Shown in pieces: positions 22,406 to 32,366 of a DNA stretch of 51,644 nucleotides. Each line of letters opens with the position of its first letter. The first letter of the stretch is position 1. Origin of the DNA: Deltaproteobacteria bacterium (GTDB taxonomy: Bacteria > Desulfobacterota > Desulfuromonadia > Geobacterales > Pseudopelobacteraceae); assembly GCA_021850095.1 (NCBI GenBank), contig JAJZRX010000016.1:1-51644 (forward strand), in the 5' to 3' direction. The position numbers and the translations under genes are program-made. The notes below the pieces were generated by a model. It saw nothing but the letters and a program-made list of their open reading frames with translations, ran no database searches and had not been told where the DNA came from.

Positions 22406-25400
22406 TTATTCGAATTGATAGAGAGCCAGGTCGGCACCAACGAATATCTCCGGATAACCGTCGCCATTGGAGTCTTTGACTTCAAGGTGGTTATACAATC
22501 CCAGATTTCCGGACAAGTACTGACTACGCCATTTCAGCTCCTGCCCCGCCAGCGCCGTGAGGTAACCACCGCTGGCAAGCAGCCATTCTCTGGTACCGTC
22601 ACCGTCCAGGTCGACTATCCGCAAAGCATCAATCGGGGTTTTGCCAAAGGTTGAGACGGACTTTTTAATGGCAAAGGTCGTTCCGTCGAAGACATCGATC
22701 TTGCCGTCCGGCCGGCCAACAATTCCAGGGCGCCATCTCCATCCACGTCAGCCACCGCCAGTGCCCGGGCCGGGTGTTCTATCAACAGTTTCAGGTCATG
22801 GTTGACCCCGTCGAAGACAACGAGTCGATTATGGCCTGTGACGGAGGCGATTATCTTTTGGCGCCCGTTGCCGTCCAGGTCGGCCAGTTTCAGGTCATAG
22901 ATGCTACCCCAGCCGTTCCCAAGATCTACGCTTCGCCACTTCTCTTGCAGAGTGGCGCCGTCGAACACGACCAGGAAGGTTCCCGTGGCTCCGCTATGCT
23001 CCCGCCCCTGACCGGCAACTATTTCAGTTTTGCCGTCGCCATCTACGTCACCGATGACCAGCGCGGAGAAAAAATTGCCATTGTAGCCCGCGCTCTGCTG
23101 TTTCAGGGTATGGGTAGCGCCGTCGTATACGCGGATAACGCCATCGTAGATATTGCCGGTGGTGACCACGAATTCGGTTTTGCCGTCATTGTCCACATCG
23201 CCGATCTTGACCGAACGCACGCCCATCCAGTCCGTAATGCCGAGCTTTCCCTGGTATTCCAGGGCCTTGGTCCGGGCGTTGAAGAGGTGAATGATCCCCT
23301 CGTCATAACCGCTGTCGCTCTCGAAAGAAACCATCACGATTTCGTCCTCGCCGTCGTCATCCACGTCCCCAATGGCCACGGCGCTCAAGGGGCCGTCGAC
23401 GTGCATGCTCTGCCACTCGATCGCTTTGGTAGCAGGATCGGCAACAAAGAGGTGATCCGGGCCAGTTGAATTGCCCCCGGCCCCCCACAATATCTCGATG
23501 GCTCCATCAAGGTCCACGTCTCCCAGCGCGATCCCTGACACCCCGCTATCCGAACAGTATATGGACCACTTTTCAGATTTCGTCTGGGTGTCGATGGCGT
23601 GTGTCGTCCCGCCCTGGGCATCGCCATACAGGATATCGAGTATTCCGTCGCCATCCATGTCGGCGATCAGCAATGAGGCAATATCGTGATTTGTCGTCAC
23701 CTCCCATTTCGGGGTCTTACTGTCGGCATCGAACACTGTGATCTTGTACCATGCTGCGGCGGCGACGATCTCCAGCATTCCATTGCCATCCAGATCTCCA
23801 AGGCTGACCCGGGCGCCAAATCCGTTAATGTATTCCCACTCGACAGCGTGGGACGTCCCGTCAATAACGTACCCTTTACCGCCGGTGGCAGTGGTTACGA
23901 TCTCCGGGGCCGCATCCCCGTCCACGTTCCCCACAGCGATGGAACTGCCGCCCCCCGTCGCAGTGGACCAGCGCAGCCCGCTGCCGTCAGCGGCGTAGAC
24001 AAAAACACCGATACCGTCACTGATGATGACTTCCTTGGTTCCGTCACCGTCCAGATCGGCAACAGCCAGGGCGGTCAGAGTGGTGGCCGTATTCAGTTTT
24101 CCGATCTCCTGCCGGGTCGGTCCGTCGTAGATGAACACCGTGCCATCTTCCAGGCCGACCGCGATGTCGTCCTTGCCGTCACCTGTGAAATCGGCAAGGG
24201 TCAGTTGGACTACGGTCGCCGAATACTGCTTGCTACGCCATATCTGCTCATATCCTCCGTTGGCGGCCCGACGGACAATATACCAATAGGAATTTCTGCC
24301 AAATCCTGAGGATGAGGCGCTGGCAATAATCTCCCGTCTACCGTCACCATCGAGGTCGGTGGTAAAGAGACCGGCGCGACCGATATAGGTGCCATAAAGG
24401 CCGTACTGCCACTTTTCCTGAAACAAGCCGGGGGAGCTGGCAGTAGCAGGGATTACCGTGATGCTTACCATATCCTCAATACTGGAAGTTTGGCCGTCGT
24501 AAACCGACAGGCTGAATTGATAGGTGCCGGCCTGTTCGGCTGTGAATGATGCTGTGGCGGTGTTGGCCCCGATCAGCGCCGGGTAAGCGTTATTTGGATA
24601 GGAAACTATGGACCAATAATAAGTGAGAGAATGACCGTTTTCGTCACTGCTGGCGCTGCCGTCGAGCGACACGTCGGCCCATTGAGTTACGGTCTGGTCG
24701 GGACCGGCGTTGGCAATCGGCGGCTCGTTGATCGATGGCAGGATGTTCGTCTGCCGCTGGCTTTGCCAATCAGCCGAGCCGTTTCCATCCGTATCCGCCT
24801 CGATCAGCAGAGTGTTTGCCGAAAAACTCAAGCTGATCGACGTTCCCTGTTTACCTGAAAACTGCAAGCCTCCCTGTGATGGCCACTCATTGCCGCTATA
24901 AATTATCAAGGGAGACCGGGTTGTGAAATCAACATAACCGTGGAGTGGGTCATAGTATCGTCCGGTGGCTGACTGAGTCAGGCAGGTGCTGTTGTAAATG
25001 GTGGTGAGTTCATAGTTCTTGAACCAGTAAGTCAGTTTGTTTGAATTATCCATCAGGACCATGTTGATCGACAAGGCTTCGGTGGCAGCTGCATAGTTGA
25101 AGCCCCACGACAACGTTCCGACCAGAGTAAAGGAAAAGGTGCTCTCCTTCATGGTCAGGGATCCGAAGGAAAGGGTGAGTCGGCTGATCTGCTGTTGGCT
25201 TGCGTCGAACGTTCCCAGCATGTCTGCCTTGCCGGATATAACGATTCCTTCCGATGTATAGTTCTGGAAGTCGAGGGAACCGAAAAAACTGCCGGCGGCG
25301 TCGTTGATATCCAAGGAATACGTAACCAAGCCGCCACCAGTACCCAAGACCTGGTGCGTTACTGTGCGATGCAGGGTCTTGGTCGCATCGGCTACGGGCT

Positions 25401-25764
25401 TTTCAAGCTTTTTCCTGGTGGCCTTGCCGGGAATGTCCATCCGCCGTGTCGCCTGCTTTAATACTTGGGCCAGATGTCGGACCGGTTGCTCAGCCGTGGT
25501 TTGGGTTTTTGCCGCTACTTTTCCGGTTACGTTAAAATTGCCGACGGCTGCAGCGAAGCTGCTGCCACCGAATCCGCCCAAGGCCAGATTCTCGGTATTT
25601 CCGGCATTCACCGTTGCCTGGGTCGTAACCCCTTTGTAAGATGAGGCCGGATCCACGACTCCGTTGTTCCTGGCATCACTACTACTGCCGCTGCACGCTG
25701 TAAGCAACAGCAACAGCATCAGCAGTATTCCACCCTGCAAACAGATATGCTTATATGTTGTCAT
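22406..25764 (-). pseudogene. Large FG-GAP/VCBS-repeat lipoprotein with a frameshift near its end
   Basis: The first frame (25764 to 22615, 1049 aa) begins with a lipoprotein signal (LLMLLLLLTACSG). It has a beta-rich N-terminal domain and then a PKD-like domain near 355-445 (ANAGPDQTV-LDGSASSDENG). After that come about ten FG-GAP repeats carrying DLDGDGxxEI calcium-binding loops, as in integrin-type beta-propellers. At CCGGCCGGCC (22708-22717) the frame breaks. Adding one base, or one CCGG unit, restores GRPDGKIDVFDG and a further repeat to a stop at 22406, about 1120 aa in all. It is probably a cell-surface adhesin or binding protein. The shift may be an error, a mutation or slippage. Confidence 0.8.
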
Positions 25765-26243
25765 TCGTTTTTCCTCAAAAACCTATGATCAGATTCAATA
25801 AAAATCGGAATAAAAATCGGGACATCTCCCGTTTTATAAACATGTGATGCACCCTCATAATGTGGTTCAAATCTCACCGTCTATTCCCAATCGCCAGTTT
25901 CATCTTCGCCACTGGCGGCATCATCAACTGCCGGATAGCGTCACAAACCACTAACAAAAAAGCCGCTCCATCAGCACAAAGCTGACAAAAGCGACTTTTC
26001 AAACTTAAAAACCCAACTTGCTTGAAACCATTTACACCCTCTAGTAATTTAAAAAATTCAATGAATGTTCATTTGTATACTTCCGTTACAAAACAGAGTC
26101 AATGAGATTATCTTGCTATTTAAATTATTCAGTTCCATTGTGATACGTACCTTGTTTTTACAACATCTCCCGCAAATTGCCCCCTCTCATTTTCCGTTTA
26201 CGCCTAACATATTCGAACGCGATACCGCATGGCGCACAAACTC
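25765..26243. other. Intergenic region before the FG-GAP gene
   Basis: About 480 bases without a convincing gene. It is AT-rich, with several short inverted repeats on the minus strand (GGGAGATGTCCC; CCGGCAGTTGATGATGCCG; AAAGCCGCT paired with AGCGACTTT around 25958-25998). I looked for a GEMM/c-di-GMP riboswitch core and did not find one. It must hold the promoter of the FG-GAP gene, which I cannot place. Confidence 0.5.
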
Positions 26244-26275
26244 AAAAAGGGTCGCAAAAAATTGCGACCCTTTTT
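26244..26275. terminator. Bidirectional rho-independent terminator
   Basis: A 13-bp stem (AAAAAGGGTCGCA / TGCGACCCTTTTT) at 26244-26256 and 26263-26275 lies 24 bases beyond the hybP stop. It ends the hydrogenase operon on the minus strand. Confidence 0.9.
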
Positions 26276-26298
26276 GAAGTCTTGACTCCCGTTGCAGT

Positions 26299-26781
26299 TC
26301 AAGCCAGCTTTGTAATCCGGTGCCCCTCCGCGGTCAACTCGGCCACCACCAGCTCGGCCAGGCCCGGCAGTTTCCCGGCCAGTATGGGAGACAGTTCGAC
26401 CCCGGCTTCATAGGAGGCCGGAATGATGCCGAAAAGGGAAACCTGATCGGGCGTCCGGCCGCGCAGGTCCGAGAGGAGCAGCACCTCCTGGATGCCGATC
26501 TGGTGCGGCGACATCTTGACCGGCAGTTTGCCCAGCATGAAGTCGTCCTTCTCGTAGCGGAAGACATCCCCCGGCTCGCCGGCCGCATCGACCACATCCA
26601 CCAGAAAAACCCGGTCGGCCTCCTCCAGCAGGTGGGTGACCATGATCCCCAACGTGCCGCCGTCGTAAAGCTCGACGTCATCCTGAAAGCAGTAATGCTC
26701 TTCCAGGTATTTGATGAAGTGAACGCCGAAACCTTCGTCCGACAGGAGCAGGTTGCCCGCCCCGAATATCAATGTTTTCAT
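26299..26781 (-). CDS. hybP: Hydrogenase maturation protease
   Basis: A 160-aa HybD/HyaD-type endopeptidase that removes the short C-terminal tail of the [NiFe] large subunit once nickel is in place. The start IFGAGNLLLSDEGFG carries the first metal-binding acidic residue, LVDVVDAAGEPG the second, and SPHQIGIQEVL the histidine. It is the last gene of the hyb operon, 165 bases after the large subunit, with an inverted-repeat element in between. Confidence 0.93.
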   Translation of the reverse strand: MKTLIFGAGNLLLSDEGFGVHFIKYLEEHYCFQDDVELYDGGTLGIMVTHLLEEADRVFLVDVVDAAGEPGDVFRYEKDDFMLGKLPVKMSPHQIGIQEVLLLSDLRGRTPDQVSLFGIIPASYEAGVELSPILAGKLPGLAELVVAELTAEGHRITKLA

Positions 26782-26799
26782 TGTTTAACACCTATTTCA

Positions 26800-26923
26800 A
26801 CCACAGAGTCACAGAGATCACAGAGTAATTCATTAATTGAGTCTTTAAGGTCTTACTGAATCCATTTAGAGCAGATCAATCGTTAATTTCGATTTACCTC
26901 CGTGTCCTCAGTGACTCTGTGGT
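26800..26923. repeat. ACGGAG-type inverted-repeat element, copy 2
   Basis: ACCACAGAGTCAC (26800-26812) pairs exactly with GTGACTCTGTGGT (26911-26923). The element lies inside the hydrogenase operon between the large-subunit gene and the protease gene, so it will be transcribed and can fold in the mRNA. Confidence 0.75.
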
Positions 26924-26946
26924 GAGATTGATTTTCAAATATTATT

Positions 26947-28626
26947 CTACATCACCTTGACGTTGGTAATCTCTTTCCCCTCCGGATCGATCGTATGCAC
27001 CGCGCAGGCGATGCAGGGGTCGAAGGAGTGGATCGTGCGCAGCACCTCCAGCGGCTTGTCGCTTTGCGCCACCGGATTGCCCACCAGTGAGGCTTCGTAG
27101 GGGCCGGGGACACCTTTCTCATCACGGGGCGAGGCGTTCCAGGTCGATGGAACCACGGCCTGGTAGTTCTTGATCTTCTGCTTTTCAATCACGATCCAGT
27201 GCGACAGGGTGCCGCGCGGAGCTTCGTGGAAACCTACGCCGCGATATTCGCCTTTCGGAATCTGGGTGTGGTTGGCGTAGGCCTTGTCCCCCTTGGCCAC
27301 GTTTTCCACCAGCTTGTCCAGATATTCCAGCGAATAATCAGCCATGATGTGGGCCCTGATGGCGCGTGCGCCCAGCCGGCCCATGGTCGAATGCAGGTCA
27401 GACACGCCGACGCCGATCATTTTGCAGGAATCGTCCACCAGCTTTCTGACCTTCTGGTTGCCGCCGGCATAGGCCGCAAAAAGCTGGGCCGGGGGACCGA
27501 CCTGCACCGCCTTGCCGTCCAGGCGCGGCGCCTTGCACCAGGAATACTTGCCGTTTTCCTGGAAGTCGGTGTAGTTCGGTTTGGTCTCGCCTTCCCAGGG
27601 ATGCTTGCTGCCGCTGCCGTCGTACCAGGCCCGGGCCACGTTTTCGGTGATTCCGCCGATCAGCGGAGCGTCCTGGTGATTGGTGATGATGCGGGCGCCC
27701 TTGATATCGCCGCCGTTGATGATGGCGCCCGGCAGGGCGAATTTAGTGTTATGGGTGTCTTCCGGCATCTCCGGCACCGCCAGATAGTTGATGACCCCCT
27801 TGCCGTATTTGAACCACTCCTTGTAGGCCGAGGCAATGGCGATCATGTCCGGATAGTAAACCTTCTGGACGAACTCGCGGGTCTCTTCCATCAGCGCCCG
27901 CAGCGCGGCGACCTTCTCCATGTTAAGGGCGGCCATGTTTTCCATGTTGATGGCGGTGGCGACGCCGCCCACGCACAGGTTCTGGATGTGCGGGTTCTTG
28001 CCCCCCAGAATCGCTCCGGCCTGGGCCGCCCGACGCTGGAAATCCAGAGCTTTCAGGTAGTGGGCCACCGCCATCAGGTTGGCTTCCGGCGGCAGTTTCA
28101 TGGCTGGATGCCCCCAGTAACCGGAGGAAAAAATCCCCAGACGGCCTGTTTCCACAAAGGATTTCAGTTTGGTCTGCACGGCTCTGAATTCGGTTTCGCT
28201 GTTGCCGGACCAGTCCGAGATCGATTGGGCCAGCTGGGCGGTTTTCTTCGGATCGGCCTTGAGGGCCGAAACCACATCAACCCAGTCCAGGGCCGAGAGG
28301 TGGTAGAAATGGACGATATGGTCCTGAACCGAATGCTGGGCCATGATGATGTTGCGGATATACTGGGCATTGAGCGGCACTTCCACTTTCAGGGCATGCT
28401 CGACCGAGCGGATCGAGGAAATCGCATGCACGGTGGTGCAGACGCCGCAGAAGCGCTGGGCATAAATCCAGGCATCCTCCGGGGGACGCCCCTGTAGAAT
28501 CGTCTCGATCCCGCGCCACATCTGGGCCGAGGACCAGGCGTTGGTGACGACGCCGCCGTTAACTTCCACATCGATTCTCAAGTGACCTTCGATACGGGTG
28601 ATCGGGTCTAGGGTTATACGGGCCAT
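26947..28626 (-). CDS. hybL: [NiFe] hydrogenase large subunit (Hyb type)
   Basis: A 559-aa catalytic subunit holding the Ni-Fe site. The L1 motif RFCGVCTTVHA is near residue 58, and the C-terminal L2 motif is DPCIACAVH; its four cysteines bind Ni and Fe. Cleavage after the last His would remove TIDPEGKEITNVKVM, a normal 15-residue tail. It oxidises H2 in the periplasm and is exported with the small subunit's Tat signal. It is flanked on both sides by inverted-repeat elements within the operon. Its length and motifs fit group 1 membrane-bound uptake hydrogenases. Confidence 0.95.
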   Translation of the reverse strand: MARITLDPITRIEGHLRIDVEVNGGVVTNAWSSAQMWRGIETILQGRPPEDAWIYAQRFCGVCTTVHAISSIRSVEHALKVEVPLNAQYIRNIIMAQHSVQDHIVHFYHLSALDWVDVVSALKADPKKTAQLAQSISDWSGNSETEFRAVQTKLKSFVETGRLGIFSSGYWGHPAMKLPPEANLMAVAHYLKALDFQRRAAQAGAILGGKNPHIQNLCVGGVATAINMENMAALNMEKVAALRALMEETREFVQKVYYPDMIAIASAYKEWFKYGKGVINYLAVPEMPEDTHNTKFALPGAIINGGDIKGARIITNHQDAPLIGGITENVARAWYDGSGSKHPWEGETKPNYTDFQENGKYSWCKAPRLDGKAVQVGPPAQLFAAYAGGNQKVRKLVDDSCKMIGVGVSDLHSTMGRLGARAIRAHIMADYSLEYLDKLVENVAKGDKAYANHTQIPKGEYRGVGFHEAPRGTLSHWIVIEKQKIKNYQAVVPSTWNASPRDEKGVPGPYEASLVGNPVAQSDKPLEVLRTIHSFDPCIACAVHTIDPEGKEITNVKVM

Positions 28627-28677
28627 TATGTTACCTCCGATTTAAATAAGGTGATTGTTCAATTTTTTAAAAGCATT

Positions 28678-28802
28678 ACCACGGAGGACACAGAGGTTCA
28701 CGGAGGAAAAACAAATCAGAGTCTTACAGATTTGGGGGTAAACCAGAACAACTTCGCTCTGTTTTTGTTTTCCTCGGTTCTTCTCTCCGTGTCCTCCGTG
28801 GT
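28678..28802. repeat. ACGGAG-type inverted-repeat element, copy 3
   Basis: ACCACGGAGGACAC (28678-28691) pairs exactly with GTGTCCTCCGTGGT (28789-28802). It fills the gap between hybB and hybL. Its left border AAAAGCATTACCACGG is shared with copy 4 at 39688. Confidence 0.78.
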
Positions 28803-28815
28803 CCAGGCTTTTGTA

Positions 28816-30108
28816 TTAAACAGGTACCACTTCTTCATGCTTCTTGGCATCAAGCTGCTGGCGGGTATGCAGTTTGGGCAGCACCGGCAGGATCTTGACC
28901 AGCACCTGGTAGCCCAAAATTTCGAAGGCCACGATGCCAACCGTGATCATCAGCTCGGCCAGGGACGGGAAGTAGTGCCATCCTTTGCCGGGGTTGAAGC
29001 CGATCAGATAGACGTTGAAGCGGTAGAGCGCCCCCCCCAGCACGATCAGCGCCGCCGATGCGAACAGCCAGCGGATCGACTCGCGCTTGCGTCCGCTGAA
29101 CAGCAGCAGCGAGCCCCCCGCTACCAGGCAGAACTCCAGCAGGAAAAAACGCGAGTAAAAATCCAACGACAACGCCGCCATGAGCTGCCCGCGCCAGGCC
29201 AGGTCGCCAATCACAACGGTCAGCCAGATCACGGTCAGCCAGGGAATGATGCGGGCCAGACCGGACAGCTCCTTGGTTTCGAAGGGACGCTTGAAGGCGT
29301 AGCAGGAGATGACCGATTCCAGAATTGCGATCGAATAACCGATGAACATGCAGTTGATCAGGAACAGAAGCGGCAGAAAGCCGGTGTGCCAGAGCGGATG
29401 AACCTTGGTTGATGCAATCAGGAGCAGCGAACCGAGCGAGGACTGGTGCATGGTCGGCAAGGTGATGCCCAGTACGATGACGAAGATCAGTACCTTGTCC
29501 AGGCGCGGCTTCAGCCATGCGGCCAGTCCCTTAACGGCTGCCAGCCGTTCATCCAGACCTTCCGGGCGTTTGATGCCGGTGCGCTGGTGCAGCTTGTCCA
29601 GCAGATACTGCAGCGTCTTCCATTCGGTCTTTTCCAGAGTGGTCAGCACCGCCGGCAGAAACTCCAGCAGCAGCACGGTTGTGTAAGCCATGACGCACAG
29701 CGCCACCTCGAACATGGCCGAGTTGGCCTGCCACTTGGACGGGATGAAGAAGTTATAGGAGTTCCAGGGCCGTCCCACGTCCACCATGACCGAAAAACCG
29801 GCCAGGCCGTAACCGAACATGCTGGTCAGGATCGCCGAGCGGATCATGGGGTGGTAATGCATGTGGTTGCGGATATATATCAGGATCGCCATGGCGTAAC
29901 CGCCGCAGGCTATAGCGGTTCCGGTGGCCACATCGTAGGTGATCCAGATCCCCCAGGGGTAGCCGTCGCTCATATTGGAAACCGCGCCGATGCCCTTGAT
30001 GAAACGCAGCGCGATCAGGCCGAATCCGATCAGGGTCAGGGTCAGCAGGACGATGAAGGATGGAGTCAGGATCTTGGCGTCATGTCTTTGGTACTCGTCA
30101 TGCCCCAT
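28816..30108 (-). CDS. hybB: Hydrogenase membrane subunit HybB (NrfD family)
   Basis: A 430-aa integral membrane protein with about ten helices. NrfD/HybB landmarks are SDGYPWGIWITYDVATG near residue 50, MVDVGRPWNSYNFF and TMHQSSLGSLLLIAS. It links the periplasmic HybA subunit to the menaquinone pool without heme. It is a paralogue of the formate dehydrogenase anchor at 12428-13642 but has an additional charged segment around residues 165-215. It overlaps hybA by 11 bases. Confidence 0.92.
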   Translation of the reverse strand: MGHDEYQRHDAKILTPSFIVLLTLTLIGFGLIALRFIKGIGAVSNMSDGYPWGIWITYDVATGTAIACGGYAMAILIYIRNHMHYHPMIRSAILTSMFGYGLAGFSVMVDVGRPWNSYNFFIPSKWQANSAMFEVALCVMAYTTVLLLEFLPAVLTTLEKTEWKTLQYLLDKLHQRTGIKRPEGLDERLAAVKGLAAWLKPRLDKVLIFVIVLGITLPTMHQSSLGSLLLIASTKVHPLWHTGFLPLLFLINCMFIGYSIAILESVISCYAFKRPFETKELSGLARIIPWLTVIWLTVVIGDLAWRGQLMAALSLDFYSRFFLLEFCLVAGGSLLLFSGRKRESIRWLFASAALIVLGGALYRFNVYLIGFNPGKGWHYFPSLAELMITVGIVAFEILGYQVLVKILPVLPKLHTRQQLDAKKHEEVVPV

Positions 30109-31033
30109 GGCTTGAGTCCCCCTTGTCTTCTTTATCTTGATGCCGGCCGTGCCCCTTCATGTTTTTCAGGGCCACGAAGCAGAGCGTGCCGTACAGCGCC
30201 ACCGGCGCGATGAAGCCCTTGTAGATCGTGTGCTGGATCTTCTCCGAAAATTCGGCCGGGGCCGCTTCCGCCAGGACCGGCAGACCGAGCTTGTTGAACT
30301 GCATGGCCGACAGATAGAGATGGTTGGCGCCGCCGACCTCCTTCTCGCCGTAAATGTGGTTGATGTATTTGCCCGGGTTTTCCCGCAGGCGCTTGCCCGC
30401 CTCTTCCAGCAGTTCTTTGCGCTTGCCGAAATTGATCGCCCCCACCGGGCAGACTTCGGCGCAAGCGGTGATCCCCTTTTTGACCAGATTGGTGTTCTTG
30501 CACAGGTCGCATTTGACGATCTGGGGGATGGCCTTGTCCCACTGGAACTTGGGGATGTTGAAGGCGCAGGCGATCTGGCAGTAGCGGCAGCCGATGCAGG
30601 CGTCCTTGTTGTAATCGACGGTGCCGGTGATCTTGTCGCGGGTCATGGCGCTGACCGGGCAGACCGAGACGCAGGACGGCTTCTGGCAATGCATGCAGGA
30701 GTACTTTACGTATGACCACTGTTTGTCCGATTCCTTGAAAAGCTTGATCAGCGTGCGGGTGCTGCCGGACAGATCTTCCGGCGCGTCCCACAGGCCGTCG
30801 CTGTCGAACTTGGCCCGTTCAAAGGCCAGGCTGCCGTAATCGCTGTTGACCTTTTTGCAGGCCGACATGCAGGCTTTGCAGCCGACGCATTTGGTGGCGT
30901 CGTAGAGCATGCCGAGCGTATCGTTGTTGACCTGGTGCGACTCGGAGGCCTCGGCGCCGGCCCGGCCGGCCAAAAGCGCGGCCCCGCTGGCGCCCATGAT
31001 CTTGAGGAAATCTCGCCTACTCGGTTTTTTCAT
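30098..31033 (-). CDS. hybA: Hydrogenase iron-sulfur subunit HybA
   Basis: A 311-aa ferredoxin-like subunit exported by its own Tat signal (SRRDFLKIMGASGAALLAG). Four cysteine clusters are seen: CVGCKACMSACK near 50, CMHCQKPSCVSVCP, CIGCRYCQIACA and CDLCKNTN-CAEVCP. A membrane helix lies near the C-terminus (GFIAPVALYGTLCFVAL). It carries electrons from the small subunit to HybB. It overlaps hybS by 17 bases and hybB by 11. Confidence 0.93.
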   Translation of the reverse strand: MKKPSRRDFLKIMGASGAALLAGRAGAEASESHQVNNDTLGMLYDATKCVGCKACMSACKKVNSDYGSLAFERAKFDSDGLWDAPEDLSGSTRTLIKLFKESDKQWSYVKYSCMHCQKPSCVSVCPVSAMTRDKITGTVDYNKDACIGCRYCQIACAFNIPKFQWDKAIPQIVKCDLCKNTNLVKKGITACAEVCPVGAINFGKRKELLEEAGKRLRENPGKYINHIYGEKEVGGANHLYLSAMQFNKLGLPVLAEAAPAEFSEKIQHTIYKGFIAPVALYGTLCFVALKNMKGHGRHQDKEDKGDSSHGA

Positions 31034-32129
31034 GGTCGTCCCCCTTCTGCGGGCCGTCCGGCAGCTTCTTGGCCATCATGATCCCGGCGCCGATGGCGGC
31101 GCCGGCGGCCAGTCCGATCACGCCGGTGGTCAGCGGATCCGGCCCCTTGCCCTTATCCTTCAGATCGACCGGGGCGTAGCTGTCGAAGGGGGTCGGTTCG
31201 TGGATCTGGACCTTGTCGGCAATGGCGGTTTTGAAGAGCAGGTCCGGTTCGGTGCAGCCGATACAGGGATGCCCGACCGACACCGGCCAGACGCCGATGT
31301 CGTTGAAACCCAGCACCGAGCAGTTGGCATGGGTGGCCGGCCCCTTGCAGCCCAGCTTGTAGAGGCAATAGCCCAGGCTGTGCCCCTCGTCGCCGAAGGC
31401 CTGGGCGAAGCGGCCGGCGTCGAAATGGGCGCGCCGCTCGCAATGCTCGTGGATCTTGCGGCCGTAGGCGAACATGGGGCGCCCCATCTTGTCCAGCTCG
31501 GGCAGTTTTTTAAAGGTGACGTAATAAAGCACCGTAGAAAGGAAGTTGTAGGGACTTGGCGGGCAGCCGGGCAGGTTGATGACCGGTTTGTCCTTGACGA
31601 TATCGCCGACCCCCACCGCGCCGGTCGGGTTGGGGCCGACCGACTGGATCCCGCCGTAGCTGGCGCAGGTGCCGATCGAGATGATCGCCGCCGCACCTGC
31701 GGCCGCCTTGCGCAGCGATTCCAGGGCGGTCTTGCCTCCCACCTTGCAGAAGATGCCGTTGTCCCTGGTCGGAATGCCCCCTTCAACGACCAGGATGTAT
31801 TTGCCCTTGTTGGCCTGCATGGAATCATGCAGCGACTTCTCGGCCTGGTGCCCGGAGCCGGACATAAGGGTTTCGTGATAGTCCAGCGAAACCATGTCCA
31901 GGATCAGGTTGGCGACGGTGGGGTGGCTGGAGCGCAGTAGCGACTCCGAACAGCCGGTGCACTCCTGGAAATGCAGCCAGATCACGGCCGGCCGGTTGTC
32001 GGCCTTCTGGGCGGCCGCGGCCACTTTGCTGACCATGCCGAACGGCAATCCCAGCATGGCCGAGACCGTCACACAGGTCTTGATGAAATCCCGGCGATTG
32101 ACCCCGGGAAACAGATCGGGCTTACTCAT
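31017..32129 (-). CDS. hybS: [NiFe] hydrogenase small subunit (Hyb type)
   Basis: A 370-aa subunit with three Fe-S clusters and the Tat signal for the dimer (NRRDFIKTCVTVSAMLGLPF). The proximal cluster begins at ECTGCSESLLRSSHP; later cysteines lie in SIGTCASYGG, NLPGCPPSP, CKGPATHANC and GHPCIGCTEPD. A C-terminal membrane anchor is visible (TTGVIGLAAGAAIGAGIMM). It is the first gene of hybS-A-B-L-P, 52 bases downstream of a sigma-54 promoter. Confidence 0.95.
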   Translation of the reverse strand: MSKPDLFPGVNRRDFIKTCVTVSAMLGLPFGMVSKVAAAAQKADNRPAVIWLHFQECTGCSESLLRSSHPTVANLILDMVSLDYHETLMSGSGHQAEKSLHDSMQANKGKYILVVEGGIPTRDNGIFCKVGGKTALESLRKAAAGAAAIISIGTCASYGGIQSVGPNPTGAVGVGDIVKDKPVINLPGCPPSPYNFLSTVLYYVTFKKLPELDKMGRPMFAYGRKIHEHCERRAHFDAGRFAQAFGDEGHSLGYCLYKLGCKGPATHANCSVLGFNDIGVWPVSVGHPCIGCTEPDLLFKTAIADKVQIHEPTPFDSYAPVDLKDKGKGPDPLTTGVIGLAAGAAIGAGIMMAKKLPDGPQKGDDHEKTE

Positions 32130-32180
32130 GTATTCCTCCCCCTATGCGGATAATGTTTTCAGTTTTATTATCGCGTATAC

Positions 32181-32197
32181 GGCAATTGCTGTGCCAA
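32181..32197 (-). promoter_or_regulatory. Sigma-54 promoter of the hydrogenase operon
   Basis: On the minus strand TTGGCAC, five bases, TTGCC: a near-consensus -24/-12 promoter. CGTATAC follows at once, as at the formate dehydrogenase promoter. The divergent gene is a sigma-54 activator. Confidence 0.82.
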
Positions 32198-32296
32198 AGA
32201 GCTTCAAGCAAAGCAGAAGAAAACATCTTAATGTTAACAGGGTGTTGAAAGTTTTACCCATCAGGCACACCTGTTTTGAAAACAAACGTTGATTCT

Positions 32297-32325
32297 TTTT
32301 GTCCCGCTATGTATCATTTTGTCCC
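32297..32325. promoter_or_regulatory. Candidate enhancer sites upstream of the hyb promoter
   Basis: TTTTGTCCC occurs at 32297-32305 and again at 32317-32325, exactly 20 bases apart (two helical turns), about 100-130 bases upstream of the sigma-54 promoter. This is a likely binding site for the adjacent regulator, and it also precedes that regulator's own start. Confidence 0.45.
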
Positions 32326-32366
32326 AACCATACTGTCTGATACTGCTTCAACCCGAAAGAGGCCAG

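Noticed and set aside
25765..26040. A c-di-GMP (GEMM) or other riboswitch before the FG-GAP gene
   Set aside because: Several short hairpins exist but the conserved core of GEMM motifs was not found on either strand.
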